A stretch of 64,000 nucleotides of DNA from Mongoliimonas terrestris (GTDB taxonomy: Bacteria > Pseudomonadota > Alphaproteobacteria > Rhizobiales > Pleomorphomonadaceae): assembly GCF_001927285.1 (NCBI RefSeq), contig NZ_MSIG01000008.1, forward strand, positions 62,001 through 126,000. The letters are read 5' to 3'. The notes beneath the pieces were generated by a model. It ran no database searches. It worked only from the letters and a program-made list of their open reading frames with translations, and had not been told where the DNA came from. Positions 36,831-44,388 of this stretch are shown piece by piece (the stretch's first letter is position 1; every line of letters begins with the position of its first letter). The position numbers were made by a program, and so were the translations under genes.

Positions 36831-38566
36831 CGGCGGTGCAGGCGGCGGATCACCTCAGGCGGCGGCGGACCGTGGAGACAGCCATGCCGGCCGTGCGGGA
36901 CCGGCTGCGGGCGGCATGGCGCGGCTTCCTGGCGGCGCGGCCGGCGCACCACGGGGCGGCCCGGCGCGTGCTCATCGTGATCCCGCTCAGTGTGGTGGAG
37001 GACATCGAATCCGTGCCGGCGGTCGGCCAGATCCTCTCGGTCGGCTGGATCGATCCGCTGTTCGCCTTCGCCCTGCCGACGGAGGCCGCAGCCCGGCTGT
37101 TCCGGGTCCGCGCCCGCGATCTCGGTTTCGACCAGCGGGTCGTCGTCGGGACCGAGATCGCCGTCCAGGCGGCCGCGAGCGCCTTGCCGGGCGGCATCCC
37201 GGTCTGCCGCCTGCCCGTCGGGGCCGTGCTCGACGTGGACTTCCTCGACCGGCTCGGCGCCGTCCTCGCCGGCACGGAAACCGTGTACGCGGAGCCGTCC
37301 GGGCTCGTCATCGCGGCCGACGCCGCCAGCGCCTGGACCCGGTCGGCCGGTGACCGACGCAACGACGGCGTCGTCTTCCAACTCGGTCCGCTGCTGCGCA
37401 CCGAACCGCCGGACGCGGTGGACCTGTCGATCGACACCATCATGGAGGCGTTCCGGAGCACGGCCGCGGCGTGTGCGCCGCCCCGGGCCGGCGGCCTGCC
37501 GCGGCGGCGGGCGTTGGCGGCCGGCGGGGAGGGCGGGCTGCGGCTTTCGCTCGGCGCGGGCGGCCCGATCGACCTGATGGTCGTGCGCACCGGCGGCGGA
37601 TCCGGGGCCGGCGAACGGATCCTCCAGCGACGCCTCCTACCGGCGGGGGACCGCCAGGCGATCCGGATCGACCCGCCGCTCGACGCGGTGAGCGAGACCG
37701 GGTGCGCCGTCGATCTCCTGCTGCGGACCGACAGCGAGGTGAAGCGGGTGCCGCTGCATCTGCGCGTGCCGCCGTCGCGGATCGAGCCCTTCATGGTGAC
37801 CTGCTATCTCAACCGGGGCGGCGGCGGCAACGCCATGATGCGGGCTTTCGCCGAGGGAATCGGCTGCGCGCTCCGCTACGCCGAGGACGAGGCGGAGGAT
37901 CGTCCGGGCGTTCCGATCGTCTGGGGCGTTCTTCGCGGCAGCGACGCGATCGTCGCGCGGGCGCGGGCAGCCGGCCGCTATTTCTTCTACGTGGACCACG
38001 CGTACTTCGGCCGGGGCCACGGCCGGAACTACCGGGTCGCCCGCAACGCCTACGAGGCCGGGCCGGTGCGCCGGTGCCCCGCCGACCGCATCGCGGCGCA
38101 CGGCATCGCGCTTCAGCCCTGGCAAAGGGGCGGAGAGACCATCCTCGTCTGCCCGCCGACGGACTATTTCATGGCCGCGCACGGCTGCGCCGACTGGCTG
38201 GAGACCACGCTGGCGGACCTCGCGCGGCACACCGACCGTCCGGTGGTGGTGCGCCGGAAGCCGCAGCCGGGCGAGACGGTGGAGCCTCTGGAAGCGGCGC
38301 TGCGGAAGGCTCACGCCCTCGTCACCCACTCGTCGAACGTCGCCGTCGAGGCGGTGATCGCCGGCACGCCGGTCTTCGTCTCGCCCACCAGCGCCGCGGC
38401 CCCCATGGGCCGGACCGATCTCGCCGGCATCGAGAGCCCCGTCTTCCCCGACCGGGACGCCTGGCTCGCCTATCTGGCCTACTGCCAGTACAGCCTCGAG
38501 GAAATGCGCTCCGGGAAGGCCTGGCGCCTGCTCCTGGAGATGGAAGAGCGGGAGTTGATTCCATGA
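36827..38566 (+). CDS. unrecognised protein with capsule-type GT-B C-terminal domain
   Basis: 579 residues. The N-terminal 300 residues match no family I know. In the C-terminal half YFFYVDHAYFGRGHGRNYR is followed by VVVRRKPQPGE and then VTHSSNVAVEAVIAGTPVFVS (about residue 500), the RxKP/HSS-EA-x-GTPV arrangement common to capsule and CDP-glycerol type transferases. It therefore may be a glycosyltransferase with a new N-terminal part. It overlaps both neighbours by 4 bp, so it is translated with the double glycosyltransferase and the small protein after it. Confidence 0.55.
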   Translation: MTAVQAADHLRRRRTVETAMPAVRDRLRAAWRGFLAARPAHHGAARRVLIVIPLSVVEDIESVPAVGQILSVGWIDPLFAFALPTEAAARLFRVRARDLGFDQRVVVGTEIAVQAAASALPGGIPVCRLPVGAVLDVDFLDRLGAVLAGTETVYAEPSGLVIAADAASAWTRSAGDRRNDGVVFQLGPLLRTEPPDAVDLSIDTIMEAFRSTAAACAPPRAGGLPRRRALAAGGEGGLRLSLGAGGPIDLMVVRTGGGSGAGERILQRRLLPAGDRQAIRIDPPLDAVSETGCAVDLLLRTDSEVKRVPLHLRVPPSRIEPFMVTCYLNRGGGGNAMMRAFAEGIGCALRYAEDEAEDRPGVPIVWGVLRGSDAIVARARAAGRYFFYVDHAYFGRGHGRNYRVARNAYEAGPVRRCPADRIAAHGIALQPWQRGGETILVCPPTDYFMAAHGCADWLETTLADLARHTDRPVVVRRKPQPGETVEPLEAALRKAHALVTHSSNVAVEAVIAGTPVFVSPTSAAAPMGRTDLAGIESPVFPDRDAWLAYLAYCQYSLEEMRSGKAWRLLLEMEERELIP

Positions 38567-39120
38567 CGGCGCCCGCGGACCGGACGGTGACCGTGCTGCG
38601 GATCGGCCGGGGCGAGGATGCCGTCCCGGCGTTCGAGGCCCTGCGGGCGCTCGGGCTGCCGCGGCCGGACGGGGTGCTCGGCACCGATCACAAGGTCGAC
38701 GGCCAGGGCGTCGTCACGGTGCTGAACGTGGAAGGCGACTATCCGGCCGCCCTCACGGACCTGAGGACCACCGCGCTGCTCGGGGCCGGCGCCGACCGCG
38801 GCGCGGCCTATCTCGCCGCCGGGTTCGAGGCCTACGGCCTCGATCGCCTGCTCCATCGCCTGCCGGGGCGGACGGTCCTTCTGTGGCGGAGCGGCGCCGG
38901 CGACATCCTGGCCCGGCTGGACGCGGCCCGCCTCGAGCCGGGCGGCGTCGGCTTCGTGGGCGAGGGGCCGGACGCCGACATCCTGGTCGACGGGTCCGAT
39001 CCCGGCGCCGGCGCCCTGGTGGACGTCGTGGCGACCCTCTACCGGTCGGGCGGCGCCCTCTCGTCGACGGATTACGCCCTGCCGTCCATCGTCCGCGCGG
39101 CGCTGAGATCCGGCTCGTGA
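38563..39120 (+). CDS. small protein of unknown function, end of the plus-strand block
   Basis: 185 residues, not recognised. No signal peptide, membrane segment or nucleotide-binding motif was seen. It is rich in Gly, Ala, Leu and Asp with an alternating pattern suggesting an alpha/beta fold (TVTVLRIGRGEDAVPAFEAL at the start). It overlaps the preceding gene by 4 bp and is followed directly by the direct-repeat element at 39122. Position suggests a partner of the product of 36827-38566. Confidence 0.5.
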   Translation: MTAPADRTVTVLRIGRGEDAVPAFEALRALGLPRPDGVLGTDHKVDGQGVVTVLNVEGDYPAALTDLRTTALLGAGADRGAAYLAAGFEAYGLDRLLHRLPGRTVLLWRSGAGDILARLDAARLEPGGVGFVGEGPDADILVDGSDPGAGALVDVVATLYRSGGALSSTDYALPSIVRAALRSGS

Positions 39121-39121
39121 C

Positions 39122-39185
39122 GGTCGGATGTCTCCGACCGCCACGAGCCGCGACGGCCTGACCGGCCGGCGCCCTTTCGGGCTTG
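39122..39185. repeat. 62-bp hairpin element, copy 1
   Basis: GGTCGGA-TGTC-TCCGACC forms the first stem, followed by CGGCC/GGCCG and GCCC-TTTC-GGGC, the last leading into CTTG. The same series recurs at 42949-43011 in the same orientation with high identity. It lies between two convergent genes and could terminate transcription. Confidence 0.8.
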
Positions 39186-39239
39186 GGATCGCGGCCGGAC
39201 CCGTGCGCCGACCGGCCGATCGGCCCCGGACGACCGGGT

Positions 39240-41639
39240 TCAGATCAGCGCCGCCCGTTGGAGGCCCTGCGCCACCGCTGCCGGTTCGTCGGTCGCCCAC
39301 GGGGCGGCGACGCGCGGCGGATAGGCAAGGCGGATGCCGCGGCCGAACGTGTCCAGGTTGGGGTTGGTGAAGGGATCGTCGAGGAGGGTCGCGCCCCACT
39401 TGGCGTGCATGGCGGCGGCGTCCCGGTCGAGGCGTGCCCGCTTCTCCGCCGACATGTCGGACCCGCGTGTCTTGGATTCCTTGTGGATCAGCACGAGATC
39501 GGCGTCGCAGATAATCTTTCGGCCGGCCGCGCGGACCTTCAGGCAGAGATCCACGTCGTTGTAGGCGACGGGAAAGGCCTCGTCGAAGCCGCCGATGGCG
39601 GTGTAGAGCGCCTTGTCCACGAACAGGCAGGCCGCCGTCACCGCCGCGAACTGCTGGGTCAGCCAGGACCGGCTCATGTTGCCGGCCTCCGCCTCCCGGA
39701 GGCCGTGGTGGGCATGCACCGCGACCTTGTGCTCGCCCGCGCCCACGTGGATGCCGAAATGCTGGAGCGTGTGGTCCGGATAGAGGAGCCGCGCGCCGAC
39801 GGCGCCGATCGACGGCACGCTGAAATGGGCCCGCACGCGATCGGCCCAGTCGGTGGAGACCATCTCGGTGTCGTTGTTGAGAAAGCCCAGGATGGTCCCC
39901 GTCGCCACAGCCGCGGCGCGGTTGTTCATGCGCGAGAAGTTGAACGGCTCGTCGAAGCGGACGACGCGGAAGGCCGGATGCCGCGCGCGCATTTCGTCGA
40001 GGAGCCGAAGGGTCTCGGGCTCGGTGGACTGATGGTCCACCACGATGATCTCGTGGATGGTGCCGCGGTCGAGGTCGGCCTCAAGCGAGCCGAGGCAGGC
40101 GGCGAGGAGGTCGTGGCCGTCGCGGGTCGGGATCACGAGCGAGATCGACTGGCCGGGCTTGATGCGCGCCGGGTCGACGCCGATCCGCGAGATGCCGGGC
40201 GCGCGGCCCGGCAGCGAGCGATAGGGGGCGCCGGTGCGCTGGAAGTGGTCGTCGATCGCCCGCCGGGCGGCGTCGATGGCATAGCTCTTCTGGCCGGCGC
40301 CGAGGGCCGTCGAGCCGATCGTCATGCGCCAGTGATAGAGGACGTGCGGGATGTGGATCACCTCGTCGTCCCGGCAGAGCTCCAGGATCCGCAGCGCCAG
40401 ATCATAGTCCTGGCTGCCTTCGTAGCCGGGCCGGAAGCCGCCGACGGCCCCCACCAGATCCCGGCGGTAGACGCCGAGATGGCTGACCATGTTGTGGCCG
40501 TAGAAGAGGTAAGGGTCGAACGACCCCTTGAAGTAGGGATCGAGCCGCTGGCCCGCCTCGGTGATCTTGTCCTCGTCGCTGAAGATCACCTTGGCGCCCG
40601 GATGCCGGTTGATGGCCGCCGCCACCGTGTGGAGGGCGTGCGGCGGCAGTTCGTCGTCGTGGTCGAGGAGGACGATCCAGTCGCCGGTGGCGATCTCGAT
40701 CGCCGCGTTGGTCGCCCGCGAGATGTGGCCGTTCTCCGGCCGCACCACCAGCCGGATCCGGTCGTCCGCCGCCTGATAGGCGCGGATGGTGCGCACCACC
40801 GCCGGATCGGGCGAGGCGTCGTCGGCGATGCAGAGCTCGAAGCGCGCGTAGGTCTGCGCCTGGACGCTTTCGATCATCGCCTTCAGGAGCTTGATCGGGG
40901 TGTTGTAGGTGGGCACCACCACCGACAGGAGCGGGCGTTCGGGCAGGCGAAGACCGGCCGCGCGGAGGCGGGCGAGGTCCGCCGGCCCGGGCGTGTCGTG
41001 CACCCGGGCCCAGTGGCCGTAGTCGGACGCCCGGTCGTCCTGGTCCTGGGTGAGCGCGCTGACGATGATGCGGCCGAGCCTGACCCAGCCGCGGGCCCGC
41101 GCCGTGTCGCGGGCGAGCTTCAGGTAGCCGAGAAGGGCGCGCGGCGTCATCGGGTGCCGGCGGCGCAGCCGGTCGAGCGCCCGGGCGACGGTCTCCGCCC
41201 CGGTGATCCGGCGCATGCGGACCGTCACGATGCCCATGGCTCCCGGCCGGGTGCTCGGGTCGAAGCGGATCCTGGAGGCGGCGGCCGGCAGCCGCAGGCG
41301 GATGCGGTGAACGTCGGCGGCGGTGCGCAGGGCGGCGAGATCGACGGTGTCCTGTTCGGTGAAGCCGCGACCCCGGTTGTAGTAGAGCTTCGGCTCGGCA
41401 AGATCGGCGGTGGACCGGATCCCCGTGAACGTCACCTCGTAGAGCCCCGGCGGATAGGCGACCAGGAGCGGCGGCCTGAAGTGGATCCACGGGTCCTCGT
41501 CGGTCCAGCGCCAGAGCCCGGAGTTCGGATCGACCACGACGCCGGGCCTCGGCTTCAGACGGATGCGCATGGGCAGGAGGGACACGACCCAGCCAAGGAG
41601 GAGCCGAATGAACGCATCGATCTGAGACAGGATTCGCAT
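39240..41639 (-). CDS. fused double family 2 glycosyltransferase
   Basis: 799 residues with two GT2 domains. The first begins near residue 234 (LLSVVVPTYNTPIKLLKAMI) with the metal site LLDHDDE near 326. The second begins near 496 (SISLVIPTRDGHDLLAACLG) with FLNNDTEMV near 588 and YNDVDLCLKVRAAGRK further on. The first 200 residues include one hydrophobic stretch (FIRLLLGWVVSLLPM) and may anchor the enzyme at the membrane. ATG at 41639 is favoured over a TTG at 41681 that overlaps the upstream stop. Double GT2 enzymes often polymerise disaccharide repeats, but the product is unknown. Confidence 0.83.
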   Translation of the reverse strand: MRILSQIDAFIRLLLGWVVSLLPMRIRLKPRPGVVVDPNSGLWRWTDEDPWIHFRPPLLVAYPPGLYEVTFTGIRSTADLAEPKLYYNRGRGFTEQDTVDLAALRTAADVHRIRLRLPAAASRIRFDPSTRPGAMGIVTVRMRRITGAETVARALDRLRRRHPMTPRALLGYLKLARDTARARGWVRLGRIIVSALTQDQDDRASDYGHWARVHDTPGPADLARLRAAGLRLPERPLLSVVVPTYNTPIKLLKAMIESVQAQTYARFELCIADDASPDPAVVRTIRAYQAADDRIRLVVRPENGHISRATNAAIEIATGDWIVLLDHDDELPPHALHTVAAAINRHPGAKVIFSDEDKITEAGQRLDPYFKGSFDPYLFYGHNMVSHLGVYRRDLVGAVGGFRPGYEGSQDYDLALRILELCRDDEVIHIPHVLYHWRMTIGSTALGAGQKSYAIDAARRAIDDHFQRTGAPYRSLPGRAPGISRIGVDPARIKPGQSISLVIPTRDGHDLLAACLGSLEADLDRGTIHEIIVVDHQSTEPETLRLLDEMRARHPAFRVVRFDEPFNFSRMNNRAAAVATGTILGFLNNDTEMVSTDWADRVRAHFSVPSIGAVGARLLYPDHTLQHFGIHVGAGEHKVAVHAHHGLREAEAGNMSRSWLTQQFAAVTAACLFVDKALYTAIGGFDEAFPVAYNDVDLCLKVRAAGRKIICDADLVLIHKESKTRGSDMSAEKRARLDRDAAAMHAKWGATLLDDPFTNPNLDTFGRGIRLAYPPRVAAPWATDEPAAVAQGLQRAALI

Positions 41640-41677
41640 CGTCTTCCGTTTGTCGGAGAGGAGAGGGCGCGACCGCG

Positions 41678-42721
41678 TCAACCGGTCAGGGCTTCGTCGA
41701 TGGCCTTGGCCGCGTAGTCGTAGACCAGCATGTCTAGGTCGACCATCTCGCGCACGACCGCGTGCTTGCGGAGCGCGTCGCGGACCTCGGGGGTCTCGGT
41801 GAACTCGTGGAACGTGATGCTGTCGAGCGCGCTCACGTCCAGCATCTGCTCCAGGAGGTCCTGGAACACCGGCAGGTGGGACCGGATGCCGACGAGGTCG
41901 AAGCTCGCCAGGTTGTCGAGCGCCGTCGCCGTGTGGCTGCGGATCGCGGATTCGTCCGGATTGCAGGCGAGCATCTTGGTGAGCGGGTTGACGAGGGTGG
42001 CGCGGTCGCGCGGGGCGAGCGCCTTGATCCGAGCCACGACCGCGTCCGGGTCGAGATCCGGCAGCCCCTGGACCAGTTCGAACAGCACCTCCAGGCCGCT
42101 GAAGCAGCGTCGGAGCGGCGCGAACTTCGGCACGCGCGACACCAGGCTGGCGAACAGCAGGCGCTCAGCGAACTCCTCCAGCGGATCGCGCAGGAGGCAG
42201 GTGGTCTTGTACTGCCGCTCGCGCAGGAGCGAGGAATAGCGCGGGAAACTCGGCCGGCCGTGGATGAAGATGGACCGGGCTTGGATGTTGAAGGTGATGT
42301 TGACGATGGTGTCGTAGGCGAACCGCTCCACGTTCGCGTAGGTGTGGCCGAAGCGACCGCGGATCGCGTTGATGAGGCGCAGCTGGGGCATGGCCGAGCA
42401 GTCGAAGAAGAAGAGCTTGCTGTCGACCTGCCGGGTGCCGTCGAAGCGGCGGTAGATGGTGATGCCGCTCGTGACCTCGCGGATCTCCAGCGAGGCGTAG
42501 CCGGCGAGCCCCGGCACGAGCTTCTCGTCGAGCTTCAGGCCGCACTGCCCGGTGGTGTGCCAGCCGAGCACCCGGAGGTCCTCGCGCTGCGAGTTCGCCT
42601 CCACCACCAGTTCGGTGTCCTCGTCCAGCATGACCTGGAACTGCGGAACGATCGCCGGATTGTCGAGGACGGTCCAGCCGGTGATCAGGTGTCCGAGGTC
42701 TTGGTCGATGGTGAACTGCAT
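41678..42721 (-). CDS. unrecognised protein, weakly sulfotransferase-like
   Basis: 347 residues, no signal peptide or membrane segment. The stretch IFIHGRPSFPRYSSLLRERQ followed by YKTTCLLRDPLEEFAERLLF (about residues 145-185) recalls the segment of sulfotransferases that binds the 3'-phosphate of PAPS (LRDPxxR). The N-terminal P-loop-like 5'-phosphosulfate site is not evident, so activity is doubtful. The ATG at 42721 has AGGA upstream and a promoter-like sequence further back. It precedes the double GT2 gene on the same strand, and the pair is bracketed by two copies of a 62-bp element. Confidence 0.5.
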   Translation of the reverse strand: MQFTIDQDLGHLITGWTVLDNPAIVPQFQVMLDEDTELVVEANSQREDLRVLGWHTTGQCGLKLDEKLVPGLAGYASLEIREVTSGITIYRRFDGTRQVDSKLFFFDCSAMPQLRLINAIRGRFGHTYANVERFAYDTIVNITFNIQARSIFIHGRPSFPRYSSLLRERQYKTTCLLRDPLEEFAERLLFASLVSRVPKFAPLRRCFSGLEVLFELVQGLPDLDPDAVVARIKALAPRDRATLVNPLTKMLACNPDESAIRSHTATALDNLASFDLVGIRSHLPVFQDLLEQMLDVSALDSITFHEFTETPEVRDALRKHAVVREMVDLDMLVYDYAAKAIDEALTG

Positions 42722-42754
42722 GGGGTCAGGCGTCCTGAAGGCGGAACTGCCCGT

Positions 42755-42784
42755 TCTATAGTCGAACGAAGGTGGCCATACCAA
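42755..42784 (-). promoter_or_regulatory. candidate promoter for the two-gene minus-strand cassette
   Basis: On the minus strand TTGGTA (42784-42779) and TATAGA (42760-42755) are 18 bases apart, about 35 bases before the ATG at 42721. The surroundings are AT-richer than average. Motif-based prediction only. Confidence 0.4.
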
Positions 42785-42948
42785 GGGTGTCGCGCGGGGC
42801 GCACGCGATCGGTCTCTCGAACCCGCCGCGGCACGCGCGGCCGTTTCCCGCAACGAGCCCGGACCGGCCGGAGTCCGGCCTTGCCCCGGCCTGCGACGGC
42901 CCGAACGGCCGAGCCGTCGCGGGCCGGACCTCATACTCGGCTCATAAA

Positions 42949-43011
42949 GGTCGGACTCGTCCGACCATGATGAGCGTGACGGCCTGACCGGCCGACGCCC
43001 GTTCGGGCTTG
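42949..43011. repeat. 62-bp hairpin element, copy 2
   Basis: Second copy of the element at 39122-39185: stem GGTCGGA/TCCGACC, then a block identical over GACGGCCTGACCGGCCG, then GCCCGTTCGGGCTTG. Orientation is the same as copy 1, so the two form direct repeats about 3.8 kb apart around genes 39240-42721. Confidence 0.8.
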
Positions 43012-43016
43012 CCTGC

Positions 43017-43052
43017 GCTCGTTCAGCGCCGAGAGGTCGGGACTGAACGAGC
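43017..43052 (-). terminator. stem-loop directly after the wza-like gene
   Basis: Perfect 10-bp inverted repeat GCTCGTTCAG / CTGAACGAGC with a 16-base loop, beginning six bases after the stop codon on the minus strand. No U-run; likely mRNA 3' end structure or factor-dependent terminator. Confidence 0.45.
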
Positions 43053-43058
43053 TTGGTA

Positions 43059-44207
43059 TTAGTTGTCCAGCTGGTTCGCCACGGAGAGGCCCGTGAAGGC
43101 CGGCTGGGTCACGGAGTTGACCAGGAGCAGGAACTTCTGCAGCTCGTTCAGCGGCGCGTTGGAGATGTAGACCAGATCCTTGTTGTAGATCCGCATCGCC
43201 TTGGCGAGGAAGAGGCCGGCGGGGTCGCGCAGATTGACCCGGTAGACGACGGGCACCGGCGCGCCGGTGGCGAGCAGCGGGCTTTCCGGCGCGAGGCCGC
43301 GGACGATTTCGGGCGGTTCCAGGCGGAACACGAACACGCCGGCCGGATCCGCCCGCATGTCCTGCAGGCCGCCCACCTTGGCGATGGCCTCGCTCAGCGT
43401 GACGCCGAGGGCGTCGAACGGCACCTGGGCGTTGCCGCCGGTGGCGCCGAAGGCCGTGAAGGTCTGCGGCTCGCGGGTGACGGTGATGACGTCGCCCGAC
43501 CGCAGGAAGATGTTCTCCGACGGCACCGTCGTGATGCGCTGCAGCGGCACCCGGATGGTGTCGCGCCCGCGGGTCAACTGCACGAAGAGCTCGTGGGTCG
43601 GCGCGCCGAGGGTCGCGGCGGAGAGGACGTCGAGCAGCCGGTCGCCCCGGTTGGAGAGCGGCAGGCGGCCGCCGCCGGCGATCTCGCCGGTGAGGGTCAC
43701 GGTGTTGGCGATGTTGCGGGTGACGCTGACGAGCACCTGCGGCTCGATCGCCTTGCCGGCAAGAGCCTCCTCGATGGCGAGCTTCACCTCGTCGGGGGAC
43801 TTGCCCGCCACGTTGACGCTGCCCGCGTAGGGGATGGAGATCGTGCCCTGCTGGGAGACCGGCTGTTCCGGGATCAGGGCCGACTTGGTGCCGCCGCCGA
43901 GGGTTCCGGCGGGCGAGGAGAACAGGCCGCCGGCGCCCGCCTCCCAGATCGTCACGGCCACATAGTCGCCGACGCCGATGATGTCGCTGCCGCGACCGCC
44001 CTCGCCCTTGAAGCGGCCGGCGAAGGTCTCGTCCTCACGGTAGCGCAGCACGTCGAGCGTCGCCGGGGTGACCTCGACCAGTTCGTACTTCAGGCTGGAG
44101 GTCTGGGACGCAATGGAGACGAATTCGTCCCCGGCCGGTCCACCGGCGGGGAGCTGGGAGCACGATGCGAGCAGCCCGGCAACGACGACAACGGTAAGCC
44201 TCGACAT
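43059..44207 (-). CDS. Wza/KpsD-like outer-membrane polysaccharide export lipoprotein
   Basis: 382 residues. An N-terminal lipoprotein signal peptide ends in LLASC, giving an acylated Cys16. DIIGVGDYVAVTIWEAG opens the polysaccharide-export (PES) domain. It is followed by SLBB-type domains (NTVTLTGEIAGGGRLPL; ITVTREPQTFTAFGATGG) and a long C-terminal part with YNKDLVYISNAPLNELQKFL. It should form the outer-membrane channel for the glycan exported by KpsM/T and the KpsE-like proteins, although it lies some 22 kb away at the other end of the island. The long C-terminal region is usual for alphaproteobacterial members. Confidence 0.92.
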   Translation of the reverse strand: MSRLTVVVVAGLLASCSQLPAGGPAGDEFVSIASQTSSLKYELVEVTPATLDVLRYREDETFAGRFKGEGGRGSDIIGVGDYVAVTIWEAGAGGLFSSPAGTLGGGTKSALIPEQPVSQQGTISIPYAGSVNVAGKSPDEVKLAIEEALAGKAIEPQVLVSVTRNIANTVTLTGEIAGGGRLPLSNRGDRLLDVLSAATLGAPTHELFVQLTRGRDTIRVPLQRITTVPSENIFLRSGDVITVTREPQTFTAFGATGGNAQVPFDALGVTLSEAIAKVGGLQDMRADPAGVFVFRLEPPEIVRGLAPESPLLATGAPVPVVYRVNLRDPAGLFLAKAMRIYNKDLVYISNAPLNELQKFLLLVNSVTQPAFTGLSVANQLDN

Positions 44208-44388
44208 AGAGATCGCAACCTCACTCCAACCGCATTTCTCTTAAGGTATCGGTCCGGCGAAAACGAGCCTTCGCCAAGCCGCACCCCCTTTCCGGCTTTG
44301 CCTGTTGCCCTTGAAGCACAGGACACCGGCGCCGAACGAGGCTTACCAAGCTATTGACCGAATTTGTTGAATGAAACCGAAACGCCGG

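Larger units (their letters stand above)
42722..43058. other. intergenic region with three stem-loops and a promoter candidate
   Basis: 337 bp between the wza-like gene and the cassette, all minus strand. In transcription order it holds an inverted repeat (43017-43052), the 62-bp element copy 2 (42949-43011), a long stem CCGGCC-T-GCGACGGC paired with GCCGTCGC-G-GGCCGG (42886-42927) and then the promoter candidate. The three stems together probably separate the wza transcript from the cassette. No coding sequence was seen. Confidence 0.6.

Noticed and set aside
13384..44207. Prophage or integrative element carrying the polysaccharide island
   Set aside because: No integrase, transposase, tRNA attachment site or phage gene was seen, and base composition is not obviously different from the backbone.
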